Shown here piece by piece: positions 1 to 10,947 of a stretch of DNA of 64,000 nt. Where the stretch lies: assembly GCA_947095535.1 (NCBI GenBank), contig OX352772.1, positions 214,454,222 to 214,518,221 on the forward strand, read 5' to 3'. The notes under the pieces are model-generated. The model ran no database searches and was not told where the DNA came from. It saw only the letters and a program-made list of their open reading frames with translations. Numbering within the stretch: position 1 is the first letter of the stretch; every line of letters begins with the position of its first letter. Both the position numbers and the translations under genes were made by a program. Source of the DNA: Poecilobothrus nobilitatus (lineage: Eukaryota; Arthropoda; Insecta; Diptera; Dolichopodidae).

Positions 1-565
1 GTTGAGAAAGGTGGAAAAGAGATGAGAATAGTTCAACTTGTTTCCCAATTGAGTTTTGAATCAGAGAAGTGTTACTAGAAAAGTGAAGCCAGTCTCTATT
101 ATGAATATTGAAATCACCCGCCAGAACAATTTCAGTTCCTGGATATGAATCCAAAATTTCATTGATCTGGTTTGAGAGATTTTCAATTTCCACAACAGTT
201 TCCTCTTCACTTGAGTTGGGTGATCTGTATAAGAAACAGAAATGTATGACTTGCTTTCTAACGAGGATTTTTACCCAAACATAGTGGAAAGTTGTGCTAG
301 AACATTTGAATTTATTAAGAGTGTTGAAAGCTGTGTCATTTTTAATATAGATGGCGATACCTCTTTTAGACACGAAATGTGAAACGAGTGTGTAGCCAGT
401 AATATTAAAATTATCATTCTGGCCGTTAACTTGAGTTTCACATAGGGCAAGAATTGCTGGTTTGCTAGAATTTAAATGGCTAGTGACGGCATCGAAATTC
501 GTCTGTAAACCGCGTATATTGCAGAAATTTACATTAAAATTGGTAATTTTGTAAAATTTTAAGAA
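1..565 (-). pseudogene. LINE endonuclease (EEP) domain fragment
   Basis: An open minus-strand frame runs from an in-frame TGA at 566-568 to the window edge. It translates as the N-terminal part of a non-LTR retrotransposon endonuclease of the exonuclease-endonuclease-phosphatase family, which nicks target DNA before target-primed reverse transcription. Visible motifs are NFCNIRGL near the start, ALCETQ (catalytic Glu) and VLAGDFNIHNRDW (catalytic Asp/Asn). No ATG is near the start, so the frame was probably entered from an upstream ORF or has lost its start. The same protein region recurs on the plus strand at 7122-7760. The reverse transcriptase of the same family lies on the opposite strand at 1888-3190, so this may be the inverted 5' part of one insertion. 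The family assignment is sure; the clade (Jockey/I-like) is a guess. Confidence 0.85.
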
Positions 566-1815
566 TCAATAAAAATCAAGTAAAAATCAGCAAATTAAAT
601 TTATAATCAGATAAAAAAGTGAAATATCAAATTAAAATTTAAATTGATAAAGAAACGATAAAAATTATAAAAATTATATGTGTTCGATATGAATACCGCG
701 AGCAATTTATTTGTTAATTAAATTAAATTAAATTAAATGTTTGCCTTGAATGTGCAAATGATTTATAAAACGTTCAGCAGTTTTTAGCAAACACTGTGAA
801 GTCACCTTATTGAACGCAGTTACAACCAAAAACACACCCAAAGCAAACCTTACGTGCAATACAAAAAAGAAAAAAAAAGAGCACGTTATAGCAAATAAAA
901 GTTATTGATTAATCAAGTTGATTTTTACACACACTATTATAAATAATAGTAAAATTTACAATAATATTAGACTCTTCTCAAGATCTTTTATGATAAAGTA
1001 AAAGTAAATTATAATAAGTAAATACCACCAAAAATTACAAATTAAAATTACTGTTTAAGTTATGGTGGTATTGATTATTGAGAAGAGAAGGATTAGAACA
1101 CTGACATCTATCAAGGGGATGGCGGGAGAAGGATATTGTTTTTGCTCTGTTTACAACTAGGAGATGTTAGAAAGAAAAGAACAGAAAAAAAAAATTAAAT
1201 TAAATTTAATTAATTGTAAAGAAAGCAACCGCGCGCGTTGAATTAAAAAAAAAAATTTTTTAAAAATAAAATAAAATAAATTAGTCAATATACTAACTAT
1301 TAAATAAATATATAGAACAAAAAATTAAAATGTGATATTAAAAAAAAAAAAAAAAACAAGAAATGTGTTATTAAAAAGCAAAAAGCAAAAGTACTTATCT
1401 TACTGCCGCCATTGGGAGTGCAGCCAAGGTTTAGAACATGTTTTATATTTATTTTGCACTTTTTACTTTACACATAATTAAAATTAAAACAAAATAAAAA
1501 AAAAAAAATATAGATAAAAATAAAAAAAAAACAAGTGAATTTATTAGTTAAATTAAAATTAAAATTAAAATAAAATAGATTAAGGTAAATTTAAAAATTA
1601 AGTAGATATTATTTATATTTTTAATTATTCTAAATGATGTTGTCAAACCGACGGTCAAAACCGAACCAAGAATAAAGGATTTAAGTAGGTGTTGGTTGTG
1701 GTATCAAGTGAATATCAAATGCTTTTAACAAATCGTTAGCATCGTCTACATTTAAAGTAAACTATTTTTAAGATTTAAATTTTAAGTGAAGTATTTTTTT
1801 ACATTTCCTTAAAAG
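566..1815. other. AT-rich stretch without a recognisable gene
   Basis: No coding frame with recognisable protein similarity is visible. The stretch is rich in A-runs and AAATT repeats and contains one arm of an inverted repeat (1024-1200). If 1-565 and 1888-3807 are one twin-primed LINE insertion, part of this stretch would be the inverted LINE 5' leader. The second copy of the family is cut off upstream of its endonuclease by another repeat, so this cannot be tested inside the window. Confidence 0.5.
1024..1200 (+). repeat. Inverted repeat arm, partner at 5170-5340
   Basis: The segment around TTTAAGTTATGGTGGTATT matches the reverse complement of 5170-5340 over roughly 170 bases with scattered differences. 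The best block is about 70 bases around the TTATGGTGGTATT core. Both arms lie outside recognisable coding sequence. They may be two copies of one unnamed repeat in opposite orientation, or the ends of a larger element that spans the LINE reverse transcriptase. Confidence 0.6.
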
Positions 1816-3187
1816 ATGCTTGCCCACCGTCATCTCCCTAGAACGTTATCGATTAAAACAATGTACCGAATGTATTTAAACGAACTAATCAATTCGACAC
1901 TGTCACAGTCAGCTCAGGTGGCAACTGTTTCAGGAGCTGGCTGCTCCTTTGGTAAAATTTACTTTAGGACCCGGGCGGTGATGAAAATCTTAAAAAATCT
2001 TGATACAAATAAGTCAGACGGTCCAGATGGTATAACCACCATGGTGCTTAAAAATACCTACTCCACTATTTCAAAACCTCTGCGCAACCTTTTCTACCTT
2101 TCCTTCACTTCGGGTATTCATCTTATGCAATGGAAGGTTGCACATGTTTTCCCAATTCCCAAAAAATGTAATAAAAGCGATCACTCCAACTACCGCTCTA
2201 TTGCTATAACTTCGGTCCTCTCCAAGGTAATGGAGAAAATAGTGAACCAAAAGCTTCTGAAATACATGGACCACAAAGATTTGCTTCATGATCGTCAATA
2301 CGGATTCAGAGCCCGTCGTTCAAGCGGTGATCTCAAGACTTACCTTTGTGAGAAGCTAAGCATCAACCTTCATCATTCTCGTGAGTCTGATGTTGTGGCT
2401 CTTGATATTTCTAAGGCTTTCGATTGAGTTTGGCACGATGCTCTATTGACAAAACGCAAAGCATTAGCTCTAGGTAGGGTCTTTCTAAAATGAATTGGGG
2501 ATTTCCTTTCGAATCGCACGATTCGTGTACTGGTCGATTGATATTCATCTGACAAATTCAAAATAAATGCTGGTGACTCCCAGGGATCAGTTTTATCCCT
2601 AACTCTCTTTTAATATTTATCAGTGACCTACACTCATTAACCTCCAATCCGAACCATAGTTTCGCAGACGACAGCACCCTTGTAGCTTCCTATGAGTTTC
2701 ATAGCAGCTGTAACATTAATCACAAGATGAATACAACAGCAAAAAATTTCACTATTAGTGAACTAAATAACGATTTAGCAAAAATTCAAAAATGGGGTGA
2801 AGTCAACAGAGTTGAGTTCAATACCAAAAAAACACAATGTTGTCTGATCTCGCGGAAAATTCCCACTACTGTTCCTAACCTACTATTTCAGGGAGAAGTC
2901 TTGCAGCATTCAACGGATTTAAACATGCTGGGCATTGGTTTAAACCAGAAATTGACTTGGTCAAATCACGTTTTTCGTATAGCTAAGGATGGACTAAATG
3001 TTTGGGTTTTTTGTATCGCTGCAAAACTTACTTTTCCGCATCCGATTTTCTCAATATCTATAAAACGTACATTAGGCCGAAAATGGAGTATAATGCACAC
3101 ATTTGGGCTGAATGTTCTCAAACAGCACTGGGTTATTTAGATAATGTGCAAAACAGAGCTATTCGTTTGACAACAACCCCAGTGTAA
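1816..3187 (+). pseudogene. LINE reverse transcriptase pseudogene, copy 1
   Basis: Non-LTR retrotransposon RT, related to the family at 1-565 and 7122-9780. Homology to the second copy begins near 1888; the first 24 codons of the frame are not shared. Visible RT blocks are SDGPDGITTMVLKN, the NYRSIAIT block, QYGFRARRSS, ALDISKAFD (catalytic Asp) and SFADDSTLVA at about 2660 (catalytic Asp-Asp). The frame is broken. DISKAFD is followed by TGA where an Arg codon is usual before VWHD, more stops and frameshifts lie at 2490-2640, and the connection and thumb region continues in another frame from 2727 to 3187. The sequence cannot encode an active enzyme. Confidence 0.88.
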
Positions 3188-3807
3188 CTTCAATGCTCAC
3201 TCGACTCAGACATCGTCGCACAGTTGGGTCACTGACCTTGTTTTATAGGTATCTTGTAGGGATTAACACTTGTTCCAAAGATAAAACAATTAATGCCTCC
3301 AGTCAAAGTTTTCCATGAGAAACAAGAAGGGCAACAGATATTCGTTCCTACCATGTTGATTTATCAAGATGGCGATATACAGCCTATGGAAATTCGTTTG
3401 TCATGCGCACATCCCGTTTGTGGAACTATATACCATCGCATGTGTTCCCTAAAGTTGGTAATTCATATGTGTACGATTTACTTAAGTTTAAGAAGAACAT
3501 TAACATCTTTCTTCAAAATGTCCCTCCAAATTTTCCTACCTATCCCCCATAATCCAACTTTCCCAATTCCAATTTCCCCAATTATCCTTCCCACATCCCT
3601 ATCCAAAAAACCAAACTGTACATTTGTATTAAAGGTTCCATCCTTTAATACAAAAGTACTTGGACTGGGGTGGTTTTGGTTGGTTAAAGTCCAACTTGAA
3701 AAGGGTGGTTTTGGTTGGTTAAAGTTCAACACTACTCTGACGAAGCACGTGCAGTTTCTCTTGGTGACTTTCGAGTTTTCCACCAACCCTCGTAAGAAAA
3801 AAAAAAA
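1888..3807 (+). mobile_element. LINE copy 1, 3' part with poly-A tail
   Basis: This is the 3' portion of a non-LTR retrotransposon: RT pseudogene, about 600 bases of 3' untranslated sequence and a terminal A-run at 3797-3807. The 3' untranslated part is shared with the second copy (9300-9780), including CCTCGTAA directly before the A-run, and this defines the family's 3' end. The 5' part may be the inverted endonuclease at 1-565. No clear target-site duplication was found. Confidence 0.8.
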
Positions 3808-4125
3808 TGAGAATCTGTATGTTAAAGGGTCATATTTTAGAAAAGTTTTCAACACAACTTTGAATTTTGGGTTCAAATCCTCTTCTCAAGACCAGTGTTC
3901 GACGTGTATTCGAATGAAAGCTCCAATTAAAAATTCAATTTTATGTTTATAATTTCGGTGTTTATATTTTCAACTTATTGAAAACTTTGCAAAACTAATT
4001 TCAGTAATAAGAAGATATTAAGATTGATGGCCGACGAATGTCCTGGCAAAATAAAAACACAACTTTAATTGAAATGCTTTGTTACTGGTTATCACAGCAA
4101 GCAATTGAAATTCAATTTAAATTTA
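3808..4125. other. Unassigned AT-rich DNA
   Basis: I see no gene, repeat end or structured signal here. Short open frames exist but show no recognisable protein motif. Confidence 0.5.
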
Positions 4126-4480
4126 ATATCATGAAAAAATATATGTTATAACCAAAAATATAAATACTATTAAAATAAGAGGTGAAATTGCATTCAAATC
4201 AAATGGCAATGTATCTAAACCAATATTACGTCCTGGTAAAAAAAATGATTTTGTAAAATTAAATAGGCTACTTTTGGGAGTACCAATAAGCGATGCAAAG
4301 AAAGGAGATGTCGACAAATTACTTCAAGGGCACTGCTCAAAAAACTGGACATAAAAACATAATGAAGAAATTAAATTTTATGAAAGATTTATCGACGATA
4401 ATGTTTCAGAGTCTAATGAATATGATGATTATGATGCAGGAATGTGTGAATTCCATGCGGAAATAAGTGTTAATATTTGA
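4126..4480 (+). pseudogene. Unidentified protein-coding remnant
   Basis: One plus-strand frame stays open from 4126 to a TGA at 4478-4480, apart from one TAA near 4351. Its composition is protein-like rather than AT-noise: basic in the first half (RPGKKNDFVKLNRLL, GVPISDAKKGDVDKLL) and acidic at the end (YERFIDDNVSESNEYDDYD, then CEFHAEISV). It reads like the last 100-120 residues of a protein. I could not assign a family. A transposon-encoded protein is likelier than a host exon, given the surroundings. A minus-strand open frame over the same bases is a shadow. Confidence 0.45.
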
Positions 4481-4904
4481 AATAATTTTTTATTAATTTT
4501 TTTTATTTATTAATTTTTTAACTGTGTATGAATAAAATATTATTTTCGTTGAGTTTCTTAAATACTTTTTTCATTTATTTATTAATAAAAATTTATAATA
4601 TTACATAATTCAAGTTAGCTAAAAATTTTAATGAAATTATCAAAAGCAGCTAAATATTTTTGTAATTTGTAAAATTAGGCTAATCCTATGATGATTATAT
4701 TAAAAACCTAATTTAGTTTTAAAGAAATATTTTTTTTTTTAAGTACTTATAAATATCTTTTAGCTAAAGCTTTGAGAAGTTTTCTCACTATTCTGACACT
4801 GACATTTTGTGGTCTGACAATTTGTGGTCAGAATTCACTGACATTTTGTGGTCTGATTTCACATTTAGTATTTATTTCAAATATTATACGATTTAAGTTC
4901 AATA
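4481..4904. other. AT-rich non-coding stretch with short TGTGGTC repeats
   Basis: There is no supported gene. Near 4795-4860 the motif ACATTTTGTGGTCTGA recurs with a shortened middle copy. The rest is A/T runs. Confidence 0.5.
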
Positions 4905-5145
4905 AACTTAAAAGTAATTCAAATGCAATTGACCGTAATTATGCTTCGTTTACAAAAATGTAGTTAATTACATTTTTAATTAAAAGTAAGAAAAAATAAA
5001 AAAAAAAACAAAAATTTAAAAATGTGAAGTTGTTTTGTTATAGATATTTATTTGCATACTTCGTAAATGTGAAATTGAGGTTAACCTTTTATTGGATGTT
5101 CATTAATTACTATCTTGACTAGAGTTACCAACTGTGATGTAAATC
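4905..5145 (-). repeat. Possible decayed errantivirus-type LTR fragment
   Basis: Two blocks resemble the LTR of the errantivirus at 12905-20554, in the same order. One is TTCAAATGCAATTGA followed by the ACAAAAATGTA...TAATTACATTTTT segment. The other is the end-like block AGTTACCAACTGTGATGTAA, compared with GGTTACCAGCTNTGGCGTAA. The spacing is similar to the intact LTR. No internal retroviral sequence adjoins it, so it would be a solo or truncated LTR of a related family. The evidence is by eye only. Confidence 0.4.
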
Positions 5146-5536
5146 ATGCAATTTGCTTTATTTATAATAATTTTAATTTTTTAATTATTATTTTATTGTT
5201 TCTTTCTAATATTTCCTAGTAGTAAAGAAAACAGAGAAAATATCTTTCTCTCTTCTTCTCGTACATGGATGTTCTTCTTTTCTCAATAATTAATACCACC
5301 ATAACTTAAACCGTAATTTTAGTTTGTGCGGTATATATATAAATCAAAGACATATAATTTTTTAATTCAGTCGTTTTCTTATTATTATTGAACTTTTAAT
5401 ATTTAATTTTAACTTATAACTTGATATTTTACATTTTTTTTTATTTTAATTTTAAATTTTAGTAATTGTTCATCTTACTTTGTTAGTTTAATTTTCAATT
5501 TTAATTTGATAGTTTTAACTTTCATTTAAACCTAAT
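5146..5536. repeat. AT-rich stretch with second inverted-repeat arm (5170-5340)
   Basis: The segment ending in ACCACCATAACTTAAAC is the inverted partner of 1024-1200. The remaining bases up to the hairpin-ended repeat are AT-rich with no gene visible. Confidence 0.55.
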
Positions 5537-7120
5537 TATACCCGTACGATAGGATCGGGTATAATAAAATTACTCCTCCGTTTGTAACACCTCGAAATAA
5601 GCGAGCTAGATATACCTTCAAAGGTATGGATCGGATCAGAAAAAAATTCTAAGACGTTTGAGCCATGTCCGTCCATCCGTCCGTCAGCACGCTAACTCAA
5701 AAACTAAGAAAGCTAGAATCTTGCAATTTACACAAAATATTCTGGGAGTAATTTGTAGGTTCCCTATTTTTTTTGGTTGAGTTTGGACCAAAACTTAAGG
5801 TAGCTCTCGAACACCTAACTTTTAGATCCCCACATTTTTTTTGAAATAGAGCTATGAAATTTTAACTGCTGATAGATCTCATAAAAATATTAATTTCATT
5901 TTTAATAACTTTTTTTGTAGCCCCACCCGTTACGGAGCTACAGCTCCCCAAAGGTTCAAAAAAGTTCTATATTTAAATTGTTATAGCACAAGTTGTATAA
6001 GGTATATATTCATTTTGAAAACGCCAAACGATTACTACTTTTATTAGCTTTAAAATTATATATACAATAAATATATATTTGTGGCATACGGTGTCTTAAT
6101 TTACCGTTATGCGAAACTCAAATTTTGCAAAATCCTTTAACCCTTCTATCTTCTAAACGGTTTAAGTTGGAAACTTGAAATTTTGAGAAAAGTTAGATCT
6201 TTGAAAATAACTTTGTATGAGTTATTTCAGAAATTTTTTTTGTATCACCCCTCATTTAAGAGCTGTAAGGGGTCAAAAACTGAAAATTTCCTATTTTTAA
6301 ACACCTGTAACTTGAACACCTGTTAAAATTTTTTTGAAGTAATACACAAAAATTAAAGCTTTAACATTATACTCTTATTTTTGTTAACAACTTTTTTTAA
6401 TAACATAGGGTTAATTTATAATTGATGAAAGTGTTACTTGATTTTTTCAAATTTTCTAACAAATTTCTTCAACAAATTTTTTGCATTTGTCTTACTCGAT
6501 AATTTTAAATTGTTGAGGATATAATGCGTAGTACAAAAAAATGTAAATAAATAAACAACATAACGGTTGCTTGCAGAATTTTTATTTATATGATGTTGAT
6601 ATATATACATACTTATATAATATCATGTTTATTTACATATTGTATATGTCACTAGTGAATAAATGATAAGAGTATATATGTATATTATATAGCGCCGTAT
6701 TTACATACATGTATATGTATGTATTTTATTGTACTTATAAGAAATTATTCTGTCAATGGAATATTTAAATATAATATAATATAATATTTAAAATTATATG
6801 TACTATTTTGTACTAAGTAAATTTAATATACATTTACCGCTTAGTATTAAATGGTACTATAGAATATTTGAAAAAGTTTTGGATTGATAATCGTTATGTG
6901 AAAGGTTAGAATCTGCTTTCGAAGAATGTACATATAAACATATAGTTTGAATATATGTACAACCCATAGTTCTAGAAATTATAAAATTCACCCAAATTAT
7001 TTTAAAATACTAAAATATTAAAAAAATAATATTGTAAGCACAGTGACAGGCTGTGAACATACCAACGGTTCGTACGGGTATCTAAGAGTTGACAAAGGCA
7101 ACTGTATTCTTCCTCGTTTT
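5537..7120 (+). mobile_element. Hairpin-ended non-autonomous repeat, family A, copy 1 (Helentron/DINE-like)
   Basis: The unit begins with the hairpin TATACCCG...CGGGTATA and ends with TCGTACGGGTAT, an inverted copy of its own start (subterminal inverted repeat). A small stem-loop (AGTTG-acaaagg-CAACT) and T-rich CCTCGTTTT follow. The same start and end recur at 22363-24350 and 47299-48857, which fixes the boundaries. Inside are a conserved block with ACACCTCGAAATAAGCGAGC, GGATCGGATCAG and GTCCGTCCATCCGTCCG, and no coding frame. These features (subterminal inverted repeats, 3' stem-loop, T-rich insertion site, no ORF) fit Helentron-associated elements of the DINE type; that assignment is inference. 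The right end abuts LINE copy 2. Confidence 0.8.
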
Positions 7121-7121
7121 T

Positions 7122-9230
7122 ATACAAAATTACCAACTTTAACGTAGATTTCTGCAACATACGCGGCTTACAAGCGAACTTAAGAGCCTTTGATTGCGAT
7201 TTAAATTCCAGCAAATCAGAAATCCTTGCCCTATGTGAAACACTAGTAAGAGATCAGAATGATAATTTTAATATTACTATATAAACTCGTTTCACATTTC
7301 GTACTCGTTTCACATTTCGTATCACAATCTATATCAAAAACGAGATAGCAAATTTATCACCATCAGATAGTAAATTCATCACTTCATCACTCTTAGTAAA
7401 TTCAAATGTTCTAACCCAACTTACCATTATTTTTGGATAAAAATCTTCCTTGGAAAGCATGTCATACACTTCTGTTTTTTATATAGATCACCCAACTTAA
7501 GCGAATAAGAAACTGCTGTGGAAATTGAAAATCTCTCAAACACGATCAACGAAATTTTGGATTTATCTCCAGAAACGTAAATTGCTCTGGCGGTTGACTT
7601 CAATGTTCATTAGAGAGATTGGCTTCACTTTTCCAATAAGACTTTTCTGAGTCAGAAATCAATTGGGAAACAAGTTGAACTATTCTCATATCTACTCCAC
7701 CTTTTTCAACTTGACCAAAATCCCACTAGGAAAAACTCACACACTCTGAAAAATATGTGGTTTCAGTTTGTTACTCCCTGGGTGGCTCCGATCATTATTT
7801 GGTTAAAGCGGGTTTCTGGGTCGGCCCAATCACCAATTAAAGGACTCGTGTAAATATGTAAATATAGTATGACGTATGATAGTTATGTGAACTGGAATCG
7901 GCTTAATAACTTTTTCAAATCCTTCGATTAGTCATTGTGCTTCCGCGATAAGGATGTCGATTTTGCTATAAATGCAATTTGTGAAAGAATTTTACTTGGA
8001 ATGAGATTATTTATACCTCACTCCATAAGAACTATTAAACGGAAATGCAATTCTTGGTTTTATCGCATTTGCAGGAAGTGGTTTTTAAAAAGGAGGCGAC
8101 TCTCAAACAGTACCAAAGCCATAGGTCGGAGGCTCTCAGGACAAACTATATGTTGTTCGCAACAGATCCAAGAGAGTTAACACAAGCAAATATGCATATT
8201 AAACCGAAGGTTGAAACGCAAACTTATCCACATGTCAAAGAATAGAAAATTCTTTCGGACATTTGCAAAAAGTTTAAAAGAGAACGTTAACGGATCTGTT
8301 TTTCCTCCGCTTGTTGGTATTAACAACATAATAGTATCAGATTTCAAAGATAGAGCGAACTTGTTTGGCCAACAATTCTCTTTCAACTCGACACTGGCTG
8401 AGTTAACTCTAAGGTTAACTCTAATTCGTTCCGGCAGTTGATTAGTAGTTCGGTAAAATTTACTTTAGGACCAGAACACTGATGAACATCTTGAAAAATC
8501 TCGATACTAAAAAATCAACCAATCCAGATGGTATCACTACTATGGTTTTAAAAATAGCTAATACAGTATCTCTAAACCTCTACTTAACCTGTTCTGCCTT
8601 TCCTTTCATTTAGGGTATTCATCCTATCCAACGGAAGGTTGCGCATGTTTCCCCCATTTCAAAAAAAAGATAATAAAAGTATCCCTCTAACTACCGTCCT
8701 ATTGCTATAACCTCGGTTATTTCCAAAGTAATGTAAAAAGTTGTAAACCAGAAGCTTTTGAAATATGTGGATCATAGGTATCTTCTTTATGATCGACAAT
8801 AAGCGTTCAGAGCTCGACGTTCAACTCATGACTTACCTTTGCGAAAAATTTAATTTTAGTCTTCACCATTCTGGTGACTCTAATATTGAGGCTCTGGATA
8901 TTGCTCAAGATTTTGATTGAGTTTGGCATGACCCTTTACTACCAAAATGCAAAGCAATACGTTTAGGTAGGGTCTAATAATTATATAATAAATGCTCATA
9001 TTATCTCCCACTCTGTTTTTAATATTTATAAATAAACTTCTTTCAACAACCTACAATCCAATCCACAGTTTGGCAGTGAACAGCACTTGCAGCTTCTTAT
9101 GAATTTTATAACCGCTGTAACATTAATCACCAGATTAATAAAACAGTCGGAAATTTTACTATAAGTGAGCTTTATAATTATTTAGTTAAAATCTTAAAAT
9201 GGGGTGAAGTTAACAGAGTTGACTGTTGCC
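7122..9230 (+). pseudogene. LINE endonuclease-RT polyprotein pseudogene, copy 2
   Basis: Reading across frames, NFCNIRGLQANL (about 7155), LALCET, a decayed GDFN-type block near 7590 and the linker segment KRKLIHMSKNRKFFRTFAKS (8211-8275) are followed by NLFGQQFS. RT blocks follow from 8455 (about KIYFRTRTLMNILKNLDTKK, one frame slip) through NPDGITTMVLK and ALDIAQDFD. Stops and indels are frequent, and no frame exceeds about 80 codons. The FADD-type block is damaged (about 9070). It adds the endonuclease-to-RT linker that copy 1 lacks, showing that the two domains belong to one ORF. Confidence 0.8.
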
Positions 9231-9780
9231 CACTCCACTCTGCCATCGCCACACTGTTGGGTAATTGACGTTGTTTTATAAAAACCTGTTCTAAAGGAAT
9301 AAAACAATTAATGCCTCCACTCAAAGTTTTCTTGCGTGAAACAAGGAGTGAGACATATGCCCAGCCCTACATTGTCAAACTGTCAAGAAGGTGTAACACG
9401 GCATGTCAAATTTATGGAACCTTAAGCCTGAACATGTGTTCCCAAAAGTTAATAATTTATATTACGTATCGTAATTTTTAGTACGATATAACAAAATTTA
9501 AGAAGAACTCTAATATCCTTTTTTAAAGTAACTCTCTAAATTTTTTCTTCTATCTCCATAATCGTAATTATGACAAACCAAATTTCCCATGTAATCCTTT
9601 CCTCATCCTTTTCCACAAAACCAAACTCTACATTATATTACTATATATTAACGGAACCATTGCAAAGTTTGGTTTAAAGAGAGAGGTTTTGTTTGGGTAA
9701 AGTCGAACTTGCAGGAAGTTCGTGCAGTTCCTTTGAATGACTTTCGATATTTTCCACCGTCCCTCGTAAAAAAAAAAAAA
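7122..9780 (+). mobile_element. LINE copy 2, degenerate, with endonuclease, RT and poly-A
   Basis: This is a second copy of the family at 1-3807. It starts at the conserved ACAAAATTACCAAC upstream of the endonuclease frame and ends in an A-run at 9767-9780 after CCTCGTAA. The order is endonuclease (7122-7760), linker (7760-8440), RT (8441-9230) and 3' untranslated region. Relative to copy 1 it has lost about 85 bases after the DIAQDFD block and several hundred bases of the connection and thumb region near 9220. The 5' end coincides with the end of the hairpin repeat, so either the repeat landed there or the LINE leader was lost. Confidence 0.82.
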
Positions 9781-9895
9781 TTGTTGTACCCGAAATAAAC
9801 GAGAAATTAGCAAATTTAGGTAAAAGTATAACAGACATGGAATAATTAGTAAATATTTCTCGAAGAGTAATTTAGTCGGCATCCTAAAGAATGAC

Positions 9896-10930
9896 TTGAA
9901 TTCAAATCTCTTAAATGAAATCAATACAGAAGAATGGAGGCAAACTACTACTATTATGAGGCAAATCTCAAAAATTTACGATATAAATTTTGGAGGCTAT
10001 AAAATCATATTCATCCGAATAATGATCAAGGATATTCCAAATGAAGTTGAACAAAAACAAATTATCATTACAACTCATAAACGTGCCCACCGAAACGCAA
10101 TAGGAAATTAACCTCATATTATTCAGAGTTATTACTCCCAGAAAATGGCAAGAAATATCAATGATTTTTTAAAAATTTGTTATATTTGCAAGGAGGAGAA
10201 ATACGAGAGGCATACTCATAAGCCAGAAATATCGAAAACTCCAATCCCTACTTTTGCCGGACACTCATTGTATCGACATATATTCCACATAATTAAAATT
10301 ATCCATCACCTCAATTGACAAAATTTACTAAATTCGCCCAAGTAAGAACTATAAAAAGCAGATCAATTTAGAATTTAAGGTTGGCTCTAAGAGACATTTT
10401 GTTTTACTACGGGTACGTACTCATTGGCAATAAAAAAGCTTTACATTCCGGCACCATCACATCGATGATGGAAAATGAAATGAAGTTCAATATTTAACTG
10501 TACCGCCATATAAGAGAGTAGTTAATGGCAAATCATGCATTACCTCAAGGCAGAAAAGAAAAATCGAAACTTTGAGGAATTGATACAAAGAGCGGTAAAC
10601 GAATATAATTTCACTTTTCAGTCAGCCACCAACAAAGCACCAATTGACTTCTTCCTAGACCGAGTGCCCAACATTACACCGGGAGTGTTCGAAAAGATTC
10701 GGTTTATGAATATAGAAAAAATAAACAATAAAAGCATTTGAAGTTTCATAACAAAAAAAGGGAAATCATCAACTAATACAAAGTAGGTGATGTTGTCTAC
10801 ATAAAATATAATAAGAGACTAGATTCCAATTAAAGATTTAGATATAGAAAAGAAATAGTTCAAGAAAGCAAAAATGCAACGATTCTCACTCGGTGAGACA
10901 GAATAATTTTCCACAAATCAAATTTAAAAT
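9896..10930 (+). pseudogene. Errantivirus integrase pseudogene
   Basis: Integrase inserts retroviral DNA into chromosomes. The N-terminal zinc-finger part is visible as THKRAHRNAIGN (HHCC His pair), then KEEKYERHTHKP after the Cys pair position, then core pieces KFAQVRTIKSRSI and MMENEMKFNI. The C-terminal part includes KAEKKNRNFEELIQRAVNEY and NKAPIDFFLDRVPNITPG (10535-10740), which closely fit the usual errantivirus integrase tail. The first catalytic Asp position reads YRHIF, where HIDI is usual. Frameshifts and stops occur about every 100-200 bases, so it is inactive. Confidence 0.75.
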
Positions 10931-10947
10931 CATAAGGGCCTTATTAA

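Noticed and set aside
3293..3952. 219-codon open frame on the plus strand and its 132-codon shadow on the minus strand
   Set aside because: It lies in the 3' untranslated part of LINE copy 1 and crosses its poly-A tail. The second copy has no matching frame.
4772..4963. 63-codon open frame with ACATTTTGTGGTCTGA repeats
   Set aside because: Low-complexity sequence, no ATG start, no protein motif.
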